Below are positions 14,867 through 23,535 of a stretch of DNA of 32,132 bases, in pieces. The stretch covers positions 1 to 32,132 of the forward strand of contig QZKB01000049.1 of NCBI GenBank assembly GCA_003599415.1. The letters run 5' to 3'. The first letter of the stretch is position 1. Each line of letters begins with the position of its first letter. This DNA is from Ignavibacteriales bacterium (GTDB lineage: Bacteria > Bacteroidota > Ignavibacteria > Ignavibacteriales > SURF-24). Made by a program: the position numbers and the translations under genes. The notes below the pieces were generated by a model that did no database searches, was not told the DNA's origin, and saw only the letters and a program-made list of their open reading frames with translations.

Positions 14867-15091
14867 CTACATCGGTTCCGTTTCCACCGCTATGGAAGCA
14901 AAAGGAAGGATCAGCATTCTTCCGTCTGTCAGTTCGATTATAATCATATCTGCCTCGCGGTAAACAGTGCCATCAACACCAAATGAACCGCCAAAACTAA
15001 GATGCATCCCGCCGTAATCTTTTCCCTGGCGGGTATCATAAACATGAACAACAAGTTTTTTATTGGACTTTACTAATTTTTTCTTTTTCAT
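14867..15091 (-). CDS. Hypothetical protein, 74 aa
   Basis: I do not recognise this protein. The ATG at 15091 is preferred over the longer frame because GGAAG precedes it and the upstream codons look non-coding. It starts with a Lys-rich stretch (MKKKKLVKSNKKLVVHVY), followed by a Gly-rich segment (GKDYGGMHLSFGGSFGVDG) and a hydrophobic strand region (MIIIELTDGRMLILPFASIAVE), suggesting a small beta-barrel-like fold. It follows the murI-like gene by 51 bp on the same strand and may be co-transcribed with it. Confidence 0.6.
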   Translation of the reverse strand: MKKKKLVKSNKKLVVHVYDTRQGKDYGGMHLSFGGSFGVDGTVYREADMIIIELTDGRMLILPFASIAVETEPM

Positions 15092-15142
15092 AATTCTTCC
15101 AATTTTATTTTGAAAAATTATATTTTTTCTTGTCCACAAACA

Positions 15143-15949
15143 TTACAGGTTTATTTTCTGCACTGCCTTTACCTTTTCGCCAAGAAACATCTTTATAATT
15201 CTTTCAGAGTCATTCGTTAAATCACTAAAAAAATAATCCTGGTTTCCCAACCCGGCTGAATTTGTTTGCAAGCCAATTCTTTCAAGTTCGCTTTTCACAA
15301 CCATACCAATATCATCATATGGATCTATCAGTTTAATATCATCTCCAACTATATTCTGAATTTCAGCTTTAATAAGTTTGTAATAAGCAGAACCGAGGAT
15401 TAGCAAATCAATTTTTAATTCTCTGAAACCTGAAAGACATTCCTCTAAAGCAGATTCAATATTAATTTTGCTGTTTGTTTCATCCTCCATAAGAGGAACA
15501 AGAACAGAACAAGCTTTTTCAATTACTTCAATCTCAGCATTCAATAAGTAAATAAACTTTGAATAAGCCGATTTTGAAATTGTTGCAGGTGAACCAATTA
15601 CGCCTGCTTTCTTTATGTTTGATTCAACCACTTTTTTTGCACCGGTATGAACTATATTAATTATCGGGATGGTTGTAATTTTTTTCAATTCATCGCAGGC
15701 TACAGATGAAATGGTATTGCTTGATATTACGATCAGTTTAACATTTTTATTAAGCAGGTATTGCAATGCCTGTATTGAATATTCGATAATTTCTTTTTCA
15801 GATCTTGAACCATAAGGTGCTCTTGCCGTATCCCCAACATAAACTATGTTCTCTTTAGGTAAAACGGAAAATATTTTTTTTACAACAGTTAAACCGCCGT
15901 AACCGGAGTCCAGTACACCGACGTTCTTTTCCTTTTCCATAAAATTCAT
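15143..15949 (-). CDS. Glutamate racemase homologue lacking both catalytic cysteines
   Basis: A 268-aa protein clearly homologous to MurI (aspartate/glutamate racemase superfamily). VGVLDSGYGGLTVVKKI (10-26) with Asp14, NIVYVGDTARAPYGSRS and the overall length fit the family. However, the first catalytic segment, normally ACNTAS, reads SSNTIS with Ser77 in place of Cys. The second, normally GCTHY, reads GSAYY with Ser187 in place of Cys and Tyr in place of His. Normal two-base racemisation by thiols is therefore unlikely. The protein is full length with conserved surroundings, so it is not an ordinary decaying pseudogene; a ligand-binding, regulatory or altered catalytic role is possible. The start has AGAGGGATC upstream. 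It is downstream of the glnD-like gene. Confidence 0.8.
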   Translation of the reverse strand: MNFMEKEKNVGVLDSGYGGLTVVKKIFSVLPKENIVYVGDTARAPYGSRSEKEIIEYSIQALQYLLNKNVKLIVISSNTISSVACDELKKITTIPIINIVHTGAKKVVESNIKKAGVIGSPATISKSAYSKFIYLLNAEIEVIEKACSVLVPLMEDETNSKINIESALEECLSGFRELKIDLLILGSAYYKLIKAEIQNIVGDDIKLIDPYDDIGMVVKSELERIGLQTNSAGLGNQDYFFSDLTNDSERIIKMFLGEKVKAVQKINL

Positions 15950-15972
15950 GCGAGATCCCTCTTATAAAAGAT

Positions 15973-16032
15973 TGGGATGAAAGACCGTCCAACTCGCTCC
16001 TCCTTCAATATTGAAACAGCGCTTTCATCCCA
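15973..16032. repeat. Inverted repeat between glnD-like and murI-like genes
   Basis: TGGGATGAAAG (15973-15983) is the exact reverse complement of CTTTCATCCCA (16022-16032). The 38-bp loop contains the small palindrome TTCAATATTGAA. The element fills most of the 92-bp spacer and would fold in the transcript in the leader of the murI-like gene. It lacks a T-run for a simple terminator, so it may be a dispersed palindromic element or a processing or attenuation structure. Confidence 0.6.
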
Positions 16033-16041
16033 GGAAATAAA

Positions 16042-18600
16042 TTATAAAATCTGTTCTATAGCTTCAGTCAATTCTGTTTTAATAAATTCATAATCACTAA
16101 CGGAAACTTTGCGCCCGTTTCTGTCAAGCAGGTAAAATGAATCAACAACATCATCTGCCTTTGTAGAGATTTTTGCAAAGTAAATTGATAGACCAAGCTC
16201 ACTCATTTTCTGCGTAATAGTATAAAGCAATCCAAGCCTGTCCGGCGAGAAGATGTCCAGTATTGAAAATTTTTCGTGCTCTTCAAAAACAATTTTTACT
16301 TTACCTGATCGTTTAAAAAATTTATTTTCAATTCTCCACCACTTGGATTTCATCCTTGTCATTTCATTTGTAAGCTGAAGCGTACCTGCAAGAACTTCAT
16401 ATAAATCATTTTCAATTTTATGATATCTCTCAGGCTCGACAAGTTTATGGGTTCTGAAATCCGAAACAGCAAAACTATCAATTACAATCCCGTCTTTTCT
16501 TGTAAAGATTCGTGCATCGTGAATATTCAAATCATTTATTGCAAGTACTCCGCATAATTTGGAAAGGAGCATCTGCTGGTCTTTGGTTATAACTGTAATG
16601 TTCGTAAAAGCATTTAACTCTTTAAAGAATACCGAGATCAGATTTCCTTTTTCAATTTCTTCAAGATGACTTGCAATTTCTTCCTCGGTAAATATCTGGG
16701 TATAGCTCATATCATTTATTGATTCGATATGTTCCTGAAGAGTTGAATCAAGCCCGGAGAATGAGCTTGGGAAAGTGATTACGCTTGAATAAAGAATTTC
16801 TTCGCCGGAAACCTGCTCTTCAAGCATTGCTTTTGATTTACGGTAAAGCTCTTCCAATAAATTACTTTTCCATTCTGTCCATACAACGGGATTTACAGCG
16901 GAGAGATCGGCAAAAGTAACAAGGTATAACAAATCAAGTTGTTCAACCGATTCAAACCTGGAAGTAAAAGTATTTAAAGTTTCGGCATCATTTAAATTAC
17001 GGCGGAAAGCGATCTGCTCCATATACAAATGATTAACAACAAGAAATTTTACCTTCTCAACTTCTTCTTCCGAATAACCAAGCCTGAACATTTCAGATGA
17101 AGCAATTTCAGAACCAAGTATTTCGTGCCCGGAAATGCTGATAGGTTTTGCAACATCATGAAAAATTAAAGCAAGGAAAAGAATATCTTTCTCTTTCAAA
17201 CCGGTGTATAAACGCCCGAGTAAAGTTTCCTCGTTCTGCAGCTTTTCGACATTTTTAATCGCAACAATTGTATGTTCATCGGCAGTGTAATGATGATAAA
17301 CACCAGGCTGGAAAAATCCATTAAGGTCTTTGTACTCGGGTAAAATAATTTTCAGAATCCCAAGTTCGTTAAGATGATATAAAGTATCTCCGACATTCTT
17401 GGGAAGACGGATAATTTCCCTGAAGAAAACTGAAGAATTAAGCCCTAACAATCTATTTTCTTCAATGTTTTCAGAGCTTTCAATTATAAGTGATCGGAGG
17501 TTTTCATCAAACCGTGCGGAATACAATCCGCGGTAATAGAATCCTCTTAGTATATCCGAGAGGTTCAATTCCCTGTTTTGAATTATGGAAAGCGTATTAC
17601 CTTTAAGGAAGAAATCCTCATCAAGTTGAACTGCAAGAAAGTTTGATAACGGCATAGAAATTTCTTCTTCAACGTGGCGGGTCATAGTTTTGAAAAACCT
17701 GCTTAACACGTTTGAAGCTTCAAAATATTTTCTCATAAATTGAACCACGGCATTATGCCCATGGTAATTCAGCTGCCTTGCAATTTTTTCCTGTGCAGAG
17801 TATTCAAGCCTGTCGTTTCTTTGTTTGCATACAAGGTGAAGAAGATTTCTGACTTTCAAAATAAACTCGTAACTCTCCAGCACTCTTTTTGTTTCTTTAT
17901 GTGAACTGTCCTTTTTTGAACGCAGCATAGTAATAAAACTTTCGCTCTGCGTAATTTCATTCTGGTCAACAAGGCTTGTTCTGTTTTTAATTGAATATAT
18001 CCATTCGACCGCCTGCAGATCACGCAATCCACCGGCAGAATATTTTACGTTTGGTTCAAGCTGTTTGGAAGAGGAGCCGTATTTATTTAAACGCTGTTCG
18101 GTATCATTAAAGAACTGGATTATTAATTGCGTCTGCTTTTCATCGCTTATACTCCGGAAGATACTTGCAACCCATTCGGTAAACAGTTTTTCATTGCCAA
18201 TCAGGAACCTTGTTTCAATAAACTGCGTAAATCCATGTAAATCTTCTTCAAGATATTTTTTAATATCATTAAAATCACGTACGGTATGAGAAACCTCTAT
18301 ACCGCAATCCCATAATAATCTTACTGCGGATTGTATTTGCTTATCGTTTTCTTCCAGGTTATCAACAATAAACATCAGGTCAATATCAGAATAAGGAGAA
18401 AGTTCTCTGCGGCTAAAGCTGCCCGCAGAAGCAAGTGCAAAATTGAATTTACTTCCCTCCAGAATTTTAAAAATATACTCTTCAACAAGAAGACTATACT
18501 CTACACAAAACTTAAAGGCTTCATCAATCTTTGCGGGATCTTTAAAAATCTTATCCCTGTCTGCAAGAAAACTTTTCTTTATTTGAATAGCATTGATCAT
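16042..18600 (-). CDS. glnD: GlnD-type [protein-PII] uridylyltransferase/uridylyl-removing enzyme
   Basis: An 852-aa protein with the full GlnD layout. The nucleotidyltransferase domain has AGSFSRRELSPYSDIDL near residue 60. A central PII-uridylyltransferase helical region follows (GGLRDLQAVEW). The HD domain has HHYTADEHT near 435 and FHDVAKPIS near 474. There are two C-terminal ACT domains, about 665-710 and 775-835 (FSPDRLGLLYTITQKM). It would attach and remove UMP on PII proteins in response to glutamine, sensed by the ACT domains, and so set nitrogen assimilation. All key residues appear present. No PII gene or glutamine synthetase is in the window. The ATG at 18600 is the likely start. 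Confidence 0.9.
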   Translation of the reverse strand: MINAIQIKKSFLADRDKIFKDPAKIDEAFKFCVEYSLLVEEYIFKILEGSKFNFALASAGSFSRRELSPYSDIDLMFIVDNLEENDKQIQSAVRLLWDCGIEVSHTVRDFNDIKKYLEEDLHGFTQFIETRFLIGNEKLFTEWVASIFRSISDEKQTQLIIQFFNDTEQRLNKYGSSSKQLEPNVKYSAGGLRDLQAVEWIYSIKNRTSLVDQNEITQSESFITMLRSKKDSSHKETKRVLESYEFILKVRNLLHLVCKQRNDRLEYSAQEKIARQLNYHGHNAVVQFMRKYFEASNVLSRFFKTMTRHVEEEISMPLSNFLAVQLDEDFFLKGNTLSIIQNRELNLSDILRGFYYRGLYSARFDENLRSLIIESSENIEENRLLGLNSSVFFREIIRLPKNVGDTLYHLNELGILKIILPEYKDLNGFFQPGVYHHYTADEHTIVAIKNVEKLQNEETLLGRLYTGLKEKDILFLALIFHDVAKPISISGHEILGSEIASSEMFRLGYSEEEVEKVKFLVVNHLYMEQIAFRRNLNDAETLNTFTSRFESVEQLDLLYLVTFADLSAVNPVVWTEWKSNLLEELYRKSKAMLEEQVSGEEILYSSVITFPSSFSGLDSTLQEHIESINDMSYTQIFTEEEIASHLEEIEKGNLISVFFKELNAFTNITVITKDQQMLLSKLCGVLAINDLNIHDARIFTRKDGIVIDSFAVSDFRTHKLVEPERYHKIENDLYEVLAGTLQLTNEMTRMKSKWWRIENKFFKRSGKVKIVFEEHEKFSILDIFSPDRLGLLYTITQKMSELGLSIYFAKISTKADDVVDSFYLLDRNGRKVSVSDYEFIKTELTEAIEQIL

Positions 18601-18713
18601 ATTAACCGGCAGCGCTTTCCAACTATTAATTCATTATAAACATTTTATCTGAGAAAACAGGCGGGACAGAACCACACCCATATTCACATAATTAATTTTC
18701 TAATATTAAAAGC

Positions 18714-18733
18714 AGGCGGAGAAAACTCCGCCT
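18714..18733 (-). terminator. Rho-independent terminator of the tyrosine phenol-lyase gene
   Basis: A perfect 8-bp stem AGGCGGAG / CTCCGCCT around the loop AAAA lies just after the stop codon at 18739. On the minus strand it is followed by GCTTTTAAT, a short T-rich run. Confidence 0.75.
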
Positions 18734-18738
18734 TACAA

Positions 18739-20130
18739 TTATTTCAGTTTTTCAAAACGAGCCTGGAAGAAACGCAAATACTTTGGCTCGAATACCATTT
18801 TTAATCCTTTTACTTTCTTTCTATCCTCGTAAACCGAAACGATAGATTCATGAGTTACATCAAGATGAGCCTGTGTATAAACTCTTCTTGGGAAAGTAAG
18901 TCTCACTAATTCAAGTTTAGGATAGTTGTGGTCACCTGTTACTTTATTTCTTCCTGAAGAAACAATTCCACGCTCCATTCCTCTTACACCTGAATCGACA
19001 TAAATTTCATTGGCAAGAGTCTGCGCCGGAAATTCCGTTTGCTTTAAGTGAGATAATATTTTTTTAGCATCAAGAAAAACACCGTGACCACCGATAGGCA
19101 GAACAATCGGAACATTGTATTCCAATAATTTCTTACCAAGGTATTCCACCTGCCCTATTCTTGCGTGAATAGTATCGAAGTCAACCATTTCTTCAATGCC
19201 TCTTGCCATCGCTTCCATATCTCTTCCGGCAAGACCGCCATAGGTATGCAGTCCTTCATAAACCACACATAAGTTCCTTGCTTCAAGGTAAACGCTCCTG
19301 TTTCTTGTAGCAAGAAAGCCGCCAATATTAACCATTAAATCTTTCTTTGCGCTAACCCATATTCCTTCAAAGTATTTGCACATTTCCTTAAGGATTTCTG
19401 CAACAGTTTTATCCTGATACCCTTTTTCTCTTAGTTTAATGAAGTAAGCATTTTCCGTTGCGCGTGTAGCGTCAAGCCATAATTTTATTTTATGTTTTTT
19501 ACAGTACTCGTAAACCTCAACAATATTTGCCATTGAAACAGGCTGCCCGCCGGCCATATTAACAGGCGCCGCCATACTTACATAAGGAATTTTATCTGCA
19601 CCAACTTCTTTAACAAGTTTATCAAGTTTCTTTAAATCAATATTTCCTTTAAAAGGATGAAGGTTCTGGGCATCATGTGCTTCATCAATTATAACATCGA
19701 CAAAAGTTGCTCCCGCTAATTCCTGATGAAGTCTCGTTGTAGTAAAGTACATATTCCCTGGAATAAAATCCCCGGGCTTGATTAATATTTTTGAAACTAA
19801 ATGTTCAGCGGCTCTTCCCTGGTGTGTAGGTACAAAATAAGGGAAGCCATAATATTTTTTAACGTTATTCCATAGGTTATAAAAGTTCTTACTTCCTGCA
19901 TAAGCTTCATCACCAATCATCATACCTGCCCATTGATAATCACTCATTGCATTTGTGCCGCTGTCAGTCAGCAAATCAATATAAACATCCTCTGATTTTA
20001 ACAAGAATGTATTATAACCTGCTTCTTTAGCAGCTTTTTCCCGGGACTGTTTAGTTGTCATTTTAATTGGTTCAACAACTTTAATTTTAAAATTTTCAGC
20101 CCAGGATCTTTTTAATATTTTTTTAGCCAT
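18739..20130 (-). CDS. tpl: Tyrosine phenol-lyase (beta-tyrosinase) rather than tryptophanase
   Basis: A PLP enzyme of 463 aa from the tryptophanase/tyrosine phenol-lyase family. It would split tyrosine to phenol, pyruvate and ammonia. The PLP-binding Lys263 is in SAKKDLMVNIGG. Three residues known from Citrobacter tyrosine phenol-lyase to read the phenol ring (Thr124, Arg381, Phe448) align at a constant offset of six: Thr130 in MYFTTTR, Arg387 in GMERGIV and Phe454 in RFFQARF. Tryptophanases have Ile in place of that Arg. Segments such as TDSGTNAMSDYQWAGMMIGD and PFKGNIDLKKL also follow tyrosine phenol-lyase. The start has AAGGAA upstream and the gene ends at a terminator, so it is probably transcribed alone. 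Automatic annotation might call it tnaA. Confidence 0.82.
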   Translation of the reverse strand: MAKKILKRSWAENFKIKVVEPIKMTTKQSREKAAKEAGYNTFLLKSEDVYIDLLTDSGTNAMSDYQWAGMMIGDEAYAGSKNFYNLWNNVKKYYGFPYFVPTHQGRAAEHLVSKILIKPGDFIPGNMYFTTTRLHQELAGATFVDVIIDEAHDAQNLHPFKGNIDLKKLDKLVKEVGADKIPYVSMAAPVNMAGGQPVSMANIVEVYEYCKKHKIKLWLDATRATENAYFIKLREKGYQDKTVAEILKEMCKYFEGIWVSAKKDLMVNIGGFLATRNRSVYLEARNLCVVYEGLHTYGGLAGRDMEAMARGIEEMVDFDTIHARIGQVEYLGKKLLEYNVPIVLPIGGHGVFLDAKKILSHLKQTEFPAQTLANEIYVDSGVRGMERGIVSSGRNKVTGDHNYPKLELVRLTFPRRVYTQAHLDVTHESIVSVYEDRKKVKGLKMVFEPKYLRFFQARFEKLK

Positions 20131-20275
20131 TTTTATTTTCCTTAATTATGATTAAAAATTTGTCCGTTAAATAACAGTCATAATTTTTACTCTCATTCCT
20201 TATGAAGAAGAAATAACATATAAATAATCAGGCTTAGCCAGCTATTGTGAATTCCATATAGAAATTCGGGTCGTT

Positions 20276-20626
20276 TCATTTTTTATATTCCACTTCTACT
20301 ACCGAAGAAATACCGCCGCGGACGCTAAAGCGGGCGGTAATATTTAAGTAACGCGGCTGAAGCACTTCAACAAGGTCATCAAGAATTCTATTGGTCACAT
20401 TCTCATAAAATATTCCATCGTTCCTGAATGACTGCAGATAAAACTTATACGATTTCAATTCCACACAAAGTTTATCAGGAATATATTCAAGGATGATTGT
20501 AGCAAAATCCGGTTGACCGGTTTTAGGGCAAACGGATGTAAACTCGGGCGCCTCGTGAATAATTGTATAATCCCGGTTGCTATATTTATTTTCAAATGTT
20601 TCCAACAGTTTACTTTTATCGTTCAT
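20276..20626 (-). CDS. queF: NADPH-dependent 7-cyano-7-deazaguanine reductase
   Basis: A short (unimodular) QueF of 116 aa, which reduces preQ0 to preQ1 in queuosine synthesis. The catalytic Cys33 lies in [14 protein letters not shown], with the conserved Asp40 seven residues on. The QueF motif [24 protein letters not shown] binds NADPH and substrate. The length fits the unimodular type. It starts 12 bp after queC, so both are surely one transcript, and the queC product preQ0 is its substrate. I see no preQ1 riboswitch upstream of queC. Confidence 0.95.
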   Translation of the reverse strand: MNDKSKLLETFENKYSNRDYTIIHEAPEFTSVCPKTGQPDFATIILEYIPDKLCVELKSYKFYLQSFRNDGIFYENVTNRILDDLVEVLQPRYLNITARFSVRGGISSVVEVEYKK

Positions 20627-20638
20627 AATTTTTCCGGC

Positions 20639-21337
20639 TTATTTTTTATATGTTGGTCTAACTTTATATTGAATTGGATCTTCAACTCCCGCTAATCGAA
20701 AACCTCTCAGTCTAAGGGCGCAGCTATCGCAAACGCCGCATGCTTTTTCTTCATCCTGGTAACATGACCATGTAAGATGAAGCGGAGCTTTAAGTTCAAT
20801 TCCTTTAAGTACTATTTCTTTTTTTGAGAGATGAATGATTGGCGTTTCTATTCTGATATTAGTTTCCGGTTTGGTACCAAACTCTACCATCTTTTCAAAT
20901 GCAGAAAAAAACTCAGGCCTGCAATCGGGGTAACCGGAAGAATCTTCATAAACAGCACCGATAAAGACTGCAGATGCGCCAAGCACTTCTGCCCAGCTAA
21001 TACATGCTGAAAGAATATTCGCATTACGAAACGGCACATAGGAAGACGGAATTTCTTTATTGGATAAATCAGCGTATGATACTGCAATATTTTTATCTGT
21101 CAGAGATGATCCGCCAATTTTTGTGAGATGGGTATAATCAATAACCAATCTTTTCTGAACGGAATAAAAATCTGCAATTTCATTGAAAGCTTTTAATTCC
21201 CGTTTTTCTGTTCTTTGTCCATAATTAAAATGAGCCAAAGCCAGTTCATATTCCCTGCTTGCAATTCCTGTTGTAACACAGCTATCCATTCCTCCGCTAA
21301 CCGCAACAACCGCAAGTTTTTTAATATCTGAAGACAT
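20639..21337 (-). CDS. queC: 7-cyano-7-deazaguanine synthase
   Basis: A PP-loop ATPase of 232 aa that converts 7-carboxy-7-deazaguanine to preQ0. The ATP-binding PP-loop is SGGMDS (14-19). Near the C-terminus WSCYQDEEKACGVCDSCALR provides the four zinc-binding cysteines of the family, and ETPIIHLSKKEIV precedes them. It is followed directly by queF. queD and queE are not in the window. The start ATG at 21337 has no good ribosome binding site. Confidence 0.94.
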   Translation of the reverse strand: MSSDIKKLAVVAVSGGMDSCVTTGIASREYELALAHFNYGQRTEKRELKAFNEIADFYSVQKRLVIDYTHLTKIGGSSLTDKNIAVSYADLSNKEIPSSYVPFRNANILSACISWAEVLGASAVFIGAVYEDSSGYPDCRPEFFSAFEKMVEFGTKPETNIRIETPIIHLSKKEIVLKGIELKAPLHLTWSCYQDEEKACGVCDSCALRLRGFRLAGVEDPIQYKVRPTYKK

Positions 21338-21426
21338 TCATCAAATCGCTAAAAATTTGTTCCAAGATACGAAAAAGAGGAATTAAATGGAAAATTTCGC
21401 AACATCCGGTGAAAGCAGATTCGCTG

Positions 21427-22575
21427 TTATTTGGATTTCATTAATATCAAACAGATAATGAAACTTACCGCAGAAGAAATATAAAACGGTACTGCCGAAC
21501 CAAACTGGTCCCACAGAAACCCGGTTACAACCGAACCAAGCATAACAGCAAAACCTGATAGCATTGTAAGTAATCCGATTGCAGAACTCCTGTACTCATT
21601 GGGAATCAAATCTGAAACCCAGGCCTTAGCAATACCTTCCGTTGCCGAAGCATAAATTCCATATAGCGCAAAAAGGACCCACATAAGTATAACATTTTGG
21701 GAAATACCAAAGCCAAAATAAACCAAAGAAAAAATCAGTAACCCCGATACAAATATTTTCTTTTTACCGAACTTATCGGAAAGAATTCCTGCCGGATATG
21801 AGAACGCTGCATAAACCAGGTTGTAGAAAATATAACCTGCAATGGCAAGGGTACTTGATTGAGATATATCCCTTGATTTTAAAATTAAAAATACGTCACT
21901 GCTGTTAACAAGAGAAAAGATTGTTAGCAGAACGATTAACCTTTTATATTCTGAAGGCGATGATTGCCAGAATGTTGAGTAACGTCCTTTGTCTTTGGAT
22001 TTGGGAATAAACTGTTTGTCCTTTACAAGAAACGTAAAACCCATTGCTATAACTGAAGGAATAAATGCGATCAGAAAAATTAAAGTATAATTCTCCGGGT
22101 AAATTCCTAAAAGTACAAGTGATAATATTGGTCCGATTGCAGCGCCGAGTGTATCCATTCCCCTGTGAAATCCAAAGACGGTACCGGTATTCCCTTCAGC
22201 ATAACTTGCAAGCAATGCATCCCTTGGAGCTGTTCTTATTCCTTTACCAATTCTATCGGAAATTCTTGAAAAGAGAACAGTAGAAAAATGAGGCAGAAGT
22301 CCGGGCAAAGGTTTTGAGATTGCAGACAGCCCATAACCAATCATTACAAAGATGGAACGTTTTCCTATTTTATCCGATAGAAAACCGAAATATCCTTTAA
22401 GTAAACCGGCAGTAACTTCTGCAAGCCCTTCAATAATACCAACAGCAGCCATTGATGTGCCAAGAACCGTAGTTAAAAAGATTGGAGTAACAGGGTAAAG
22501 CATTTCGCTTGCAACATCTGTAAAAAGACTTACAAGACTTAAAATAACAACCTGGCGCGGCAATTTATTTTTCAT
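21427..22575 (-). CDS. MFS transporter
   Basis: A 382-aa membrane protein with about 12 hydrophobic segments and two copies of the major-facilitator motif A: GYFGFLSDKIGKRSIF after the second helix and YPAGILSDKFGKKKIF in the second half. The stretch FSRISDRIGKGIRTAPRDALLASY and FGFHRGMDTLGAAIGP are typical of one MFS subgroup of drug/unknown-substrate exporters. The substrate cannot be deduced. It lies 89 bp from queC on the same strand and diverges from the yciO-like gene. It could belong to the queuosine operon but has its own upstream region, so a separate promoter is likely. Confidence 0.88.
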   Translation of the reverse strand: MKNKLPRQVVILSLVSLFTDVASEMLYPVTPIFLTTVLGTSMAAVGIIEGLAEVTAGLLKGYFGFLSDKIGKRSIFVMIGYGLSAISKPLPGLLPHFSTVLFSRISDRIGKGIRTAPRDALLASYAEGNTGTVFGFHRGMDTLGAAIGPILSLVLLGIYPENYTLIFLIAFIPSVIAMGFTFLVKDKQFIPKSKDKGRYSTFWQSSPSEYKRLIVLLTIFSLVNSSDVFLILKSRDISQSSTLAIAGYIFYNLVYAAFSYPAGILSDKFGKKKIFVSGLLIFSLVYFGFGISQNVILMWVLFALYGIYASATEGIAKAWVSDLIPNEYRSSAIGLLTMLSGFAVMLGSVVTGFLWDQFGSAVPFYISSAVSFIICLILMKSK

Positions 22576-22666
22576 GGCTTAATCATTTAAATGTATTCCA
22601 AATATAAAATATTGTAACCAAACTCACTTTTCAAAAAATATTTTTTAAACTTAATCCACAAGCCTC

Positions 22667-22694
22667 TTGACTATTTCATTAAGTATTATATCTT
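22667..22694 (+). promoter_or_regulatory. Possible sigma-70-type promoter for the YciO/TsaC-like gene
   Basis: TTGACT at 22667-22672 and TATCTT at 22689-22694 are 16 bp apart in the divergent 220-bp spacer, about 100 bp before the start codon. The region is very AT-rich, so this match could be chance. Confidence 0.3.
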
Positions 22695-22796
22695 AATAGG
22701 TGAATAAAAAATTAATTGGACTTTTATTAATGTTACTTCTTTTCTTCTCCCAATTCCTTATTTCTTACCATACTTAAAAACTAATAGGAGCGTGGA

Positions 22797-23408
22797 ATGG
22801 AATATTATGAACTCCATCCAGTAACACCTCAATTACGGTACATAAATAAAGCCGTGGAAGTCCTTAAAAGTGGAGGTGTAATAATTTATCCAACCGATAC
22901 AATCTACGGGATCGGCTGTGATATTTTCAACAAACAAGCGCTTGAGCGTGTTTTTGATATTAAACAGGATTCCGGAACTAAATTATTTAGTTTTGTTATC
23001 CCGGATTTAAAGCAGATTGCTCAATATGCAAAGGTTTCCGACTTCGCCTATAAAGCAATGAAACATCATTTACCGGGTCCTTATACTTTTATACTTCCTG
23101 CTGCAAGAGAAGTACCCAAAAAATTATGGACCAAAAGAGAAACAGTCGGAATAAGAATTCCCAAACACAACGTAGCACTAACACTGGCAAAAGAATTAGG
23201 CAACCCCATTGTTAGCACAAGCGTTACAAACAGAAAAGGAGAAGTACTTTTTGATCCTTTAGAAATAAAAATGATCTTCAATTCCCAGGTAGACCTTATG
23301 CTTGCCAGCGGAAGCCTGCAGGGAGAACCATCCAGTATTGTAGATTTAAGCACCGAAGCACCGGAAATTGTAAGATACGGCGCCGGTGACCTGAGTTATT
23401 TTCAATAA
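22797..23408 (+). CDS. yciO: YciO/TsaC (Sua5/YrdC) family protein
   Basis: A 203-aa YrdC-fold protein. It opens HPVTPQLRYINKAVEVLKSGGVIIYPTDTIYGIGCDI, the YciO variant of the family signature, and continues with LPGPYTFILPA, GIRIPKH, PIVSTSVT and PSSIVDLS...VRYGAGD. TsaC/Sua5 makes threonylcarbamoyl-AMP for tRNA t6A modification; YciO proteins are close relatives whose role is less clear. The missing classical KR-P segment (KQDSGTKLFSF here) favours YciO. The start is well supported by AGGAG. A strong terminator follows, so it is a single-gene unit. Confidence 0.85.
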   Translation: MEYYELHPVTPQLRYINKAVEVLKSGGVIIYPTDTIYGIGCDIFNKQALERVFDIKQDSGTKLFSFVIPDLKQIAQYAKVSDFAYKAMKHHLPGPYTFILPAAREVPKKLWTKRETVGIRIPKHNVALTLAKELGNPIVSTSVTNRKGEVLFDPLEIKMIFNSQVDLMLASGSLQGEPSSIVDLSTEAPEIVRYGAGDLSYFQ

Positions 23409-23428
23409 TTAATAATTTGTTTTTACTA

Positions 23429-23457
23429 AAACCCGGTCCATCCAGCCGGGTTTTTTT
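23429..23457 (+). terminator. Rho-independent terminator after yciO
   Basis: The stem AAACCCGG (23429-23436) pairs with CCGGGTTT (23446-23453) around a 9-base loop and runs into TTTTTTT. Confidence 0.9.
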
Positions 23458-23535
23458 ATTTGCCACACAATAATTCGAAATCTCATACGTTTACTGATGT
23501 AAGAAATTGGAGGAATTAAAATTTCTGAGTTACGC

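Noticed and set aside
15092..15139. 16 extra N-terminal residues on the 74-aa protein
   Set aside because: The ATG at 15091 has GGAAG at suitable distance; the upstream residues look like translated AT-rich spacer.
21338..21426. preQ1 riboswitch upstream of queC
   Set aside because: I looked for the short preQ1-I hairpin plus A-rich tail and did not find it in this leader.
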